Notes under the pieces: generated by a model | The model's input: only the letters and a program-made list of their open reading frames with translations | Databases searched by the model: none | Told to the model about the DNA's origin: nothing | Shown: in pieces, positions 61,816-64,000 of the stretch | Layout of the letters: every line of letters starts with the position of its first letter | How positions within the stretch are numbered: the stretch's first letter is position 1 | Program-made: the position numbers and the translations under genes | From: Pelecanus crispus | Taxonomy: Eukaryota; Chordata; Aves; Pelecaniformes; Pelecanidae | Assembly (NCBI RefSeq): GCF_030463565.1 | Contig: NC_134662.1 | Coordinates: forward strand, 1,178,001 to 1,242,000 | Direction: 5' to 3' | DNA: 64,000 nt

Positions 61816-64000
61816 TCAGTCCAAAGTACCTAAAAATGAAAAAAAGAAAAAAAAATTACAGTCTCAGAAATCAGAAATGCAGTTATGTGAACAAATGAAA
61901 CTTGTTTACAAGCTGCCAAAGGAACATGCAGTAACTTTTTAAAGTTTAAGCAAGTCACAGATGAGTGAAACCAAATCTAGCTAAAAAGTATTGTAGACGT
62001 CTCAGAGTCCACTAGATTTGTGTTTCACCTCTCAGAGAGGGGCACAACAAGTTAAACTATTAATTATTAAAGATGTGGAAACAGAGGACTCTGCAAATGA
62101 TTAAGTTCTTTCTCTCCCAAGAAAGAGATTACACGAAATACCAAGTAGAAACTCACCTTCCAAAAAAGCAAATTCATCAATAGCTTCAATGGCATTATCT
62201 GCAAAGCAAATTGAAAACAATTAACATAGATAAACCGACTCCATACTTCCATCTGCTTCAAACAGCAGCATCTGAAATGACATCACAGTACCATGACCAA
62301 TTTCAAACAGGTTTACTTGTTTTGGAGCTGGTGTGTGAAATTATTAGCGTAATATTTAGCAGAAGAGAAGTTTTTCTCTCCCATCTTCAGTGAAAGAGAG
62401 AGAAGCACCTGTGATTGCTTCACCGCACTGGGACAAGTGGAAAAATCCTCCATCCTAGCAACCCTTTGCTAAGGATAACACAGAATATGCTCTCATACCC
62501 AGGTCTTTTCTCTGCAGAGTTTTTCTTTTTCCTTGCTGAGCGTATACATAAGCATCTTTGGCTATGGTTTCAACAAACAACTCCTGCAATGCAAAAAGAA
62601 GACAGTTTCACACAGGGGATGAGAGAGGGGAGGGAAAATATCCTGAGGAAAGGTCCTACAAGACTCCAGGAAGAAACCCGAATCTCCGTCTTAACATTTC
62701 CCCTTTCCAATAAATAGCTTTGAAAATAACAAATGAAATTGTTAGATGGTGATGCAGATGAGAAGTAACAAGGGAGGAAAGAAGGCCGAGAGTGTATTGG
62801 ACAGAGATGGTTCCTCTGAACACATCTGGGAGAGCAGATACACCCCAGCTGCTCCCAGGGCACCTTCTGGAGGAGGAAAGGTGTCCTGCACTCAGCGGAT
62901 GGACTGGGCACGACCGCCCTCACGTGCCACCCCGCAGACACCTCCGCTGCGGGACGCAGATGCCCAGCAGCAGGCCTCGGAGTTACTGCAGGGAGATGCA
63001 AAAGGGGTCCACACACAGATGCTTTCACACGACGCCAAAGCCATCCCACCAAACGCACCTCGCCCGTGCGACGGGAGACACTTTCCAAAGGAGGAAAGAG
63101 CCCCTGTTACACATTGCTCTTATTTGCGCATTGCAAACCCTCAGCATGCAATCGGGGTGAACTGGAAATCCACCCGAGCGGGCACAGAGCATCTGGCGGA
63201 CGCAAAGCCCCGCTGCTTCCCTGACAGCACGTTTCCACAGCCACGTTCGCATCGTGGAGACTGCGGCAACCTCAGGGCGCTTCTTGCCGCTGCCGGGCAG
63301 GCTTCGGCGGGATCCCTGAGGAAGGGATCCCTGAGGAAGGGAAGGGATCCCTGTGGGCAGCGCAGCCACTTTTCGCGCGGCTTCCCCGGCTTTGTGCGCG
63401 GCACCTCCCAGCGCGGGGCCGAGCGGCCGCAGCCCCGGGATGCTCGCAGGCCGATCGACGGCTGCGGGGCGGGGCAGGGGCTGCCCGCCGCCGCCCACCG
63501 GGAGAGCTCGGGGCCCAGCCACCCTCGCTGCCTGCGGGCTCTGCCCGCTGACCGCACAAGGCAGAGCTCCAGAGCAAACCCCTCAAGCCCTCCGAAAGAG
63601 AAAACAAACCCTTAGGAAAAGCCAGGCCGGCGGCTCCGCGTCCCGCAGACACCGAGCGGCTGCGGGTCCCAGGGCCTCCAGCGCCGGCCTAGGCGGCCCA
63701 GCCGGCTCCCTCAGCGCTGGGCCCGGCCCCGGCCCCGGCCCCGGCCGCTGCAGCCGCCTCCCGGCCCGCCGGGCCCCCCGCGCCCACCGGCGCCGCCGCC
63801 GCCCCTCACCGTGGCCCGCGCCAGCACGAAGACGGCCTCCTGGCTGGCCAGGCTGACGTCCGGGTCCGCCTTCACCAGCGCCTTCACCCGCGCCAGCGGC
63901 AGCCGGGCCAGGCGGGCCGGCCCCGGGCACGGCGCCCCCGCGCCCGCCGCCTCCTCCCCCGGCCCCGCCGCCTCCGCGCCCGCCGCCGCCACCGGCACCG
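61816..64000 (-). CDS. POLE4: DNA polymerase epsilon subunit 4 (5' end outside window)
   Basis: Four minus-strand exons: from the window edge to 63810, then 62583-62499, 62198-62157 and 61829-61816, all in phase. The readable product begins with an Ala/Gly/Pro-rich leader and continues into the histone fold: LARLPLARVKALVKADPDVS, LASQEAVFVLARAT, then ELFVETIAKDAYVYAQQG, KRKTLQRKDLDNAIEAIDEF and the C-terminus AFLEGTLD. This is POLE4, the H2A-type histone-fold partner of POLE3 in the leading-strand polymerase epsilon holoenzyme, which also helps recycle parental H3-H4. The last coding exon is only 14 bases. The ATG is not in the window: the frame is open to the edge with no in-frame ATG visible. 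The human VDEF is IDEF here, and human AYCCAQQ reads AYVYAQQ. Confidence 0.95.
63309..63352. repeat. GGATCCCTGAGGAAG tandem triplet
   Basis: Three copies of a unit GGGATCCCTGAGGAA, the third separated by a short GGAAG insertion, at the upstream edge of the POLE4 CpG island (POLE4 intron 1). Confidence 0.85.
63340..64000 (-). promoter_or_regulatory. POLE4: CpG island over POLE4 exon 1
   Basis: CpG-dense GC-rich sequence covering POLE4 exon 1 and the start of intron 1, including a CCGGCC-type hexamer run at about 63719-63749. The promoter itself lies past the right edge. Confidence 0.6.

Noticed and set aside
62746-63615. 289-codon plus-strand frame opposite POLE4 intron 1
   Set aside because: GC-rich antisense frame without a recognisable domain, overlapping the CpG island of POLE4.

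Overview
This window is nuclear DNA from a bird. It carries CR1 LINE 3' ends in avian style (about 33.39-33.85 kb, 38.34-38.95 kb and a short tail near 55.5 kb), compact GC-rich genes with short introns, CpG islands and many GC-rich minisatellites, as expected of an avian microchromosome. I cannot name the species.

Layout: 1-23.2 kb has no coding gene I can support. It holds several minisatellites, two CpG islands (10.8-11.06 and 17.93-18.64 kb) and a likely 5' noncoding exon of KANK3. From 23.2 to 37.1 kb lies KANK3(+) - RPS28(-) - NDUFA7(+) - CD320(+). Order and relative orientation match human 19p13.2: KANK3 and RPS28 converge, RPS28 and NDUFA7 share a divergent promoter, and CD320 follows NDUFA7. 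From 41.3 to 44.3 kb is a two-exon silent Kv subunit closest to KCNV2 (Kv8.2). Beside KANK3 it looks like a 2R ohnolog of KCNV2, which in human lies near KANK1 on 9p24. From 46.8 to 60.2 kb are two minus-strand developmental ligand genes in tandem: ADMP (a BMP-family ligand of the organizer) and, upstream, a five-exon cystine-rich secreted protein that I call Pinhead (PNHD). POLE4 (minus strand, last four exons) ends the window and runs off its right edge.

Exon structures for all eight genes were built by hand from splice sites and reading-phase continuity. Seven close exactly into full-length reading frames. POLE4 lacks only its extreme 5' end, and one PNHD acceptor is a choice between two sites. 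The genes fall into functional groups: housekeeping (RPS28 ribosome, NDUFA7 complex I, POLE4 chromatin and replication), membrane or cytoskeletal (KANK3, CD320, Kv8-like), and the ADMP/PNHD pair, which in other chordates is a linked and cross-regulated dorsoventral signalling unit.

The most interesting feature is the 41-60 kb block (Kv8-like, ADMP, PNHD). It lies between neighbours that are on different human chromosomes (CD320 on 19p13.2, POLE4 on 2p12), and I know of no mammalian counterpart for ADMP, PNHD or a 19p KCNV2 paralog.
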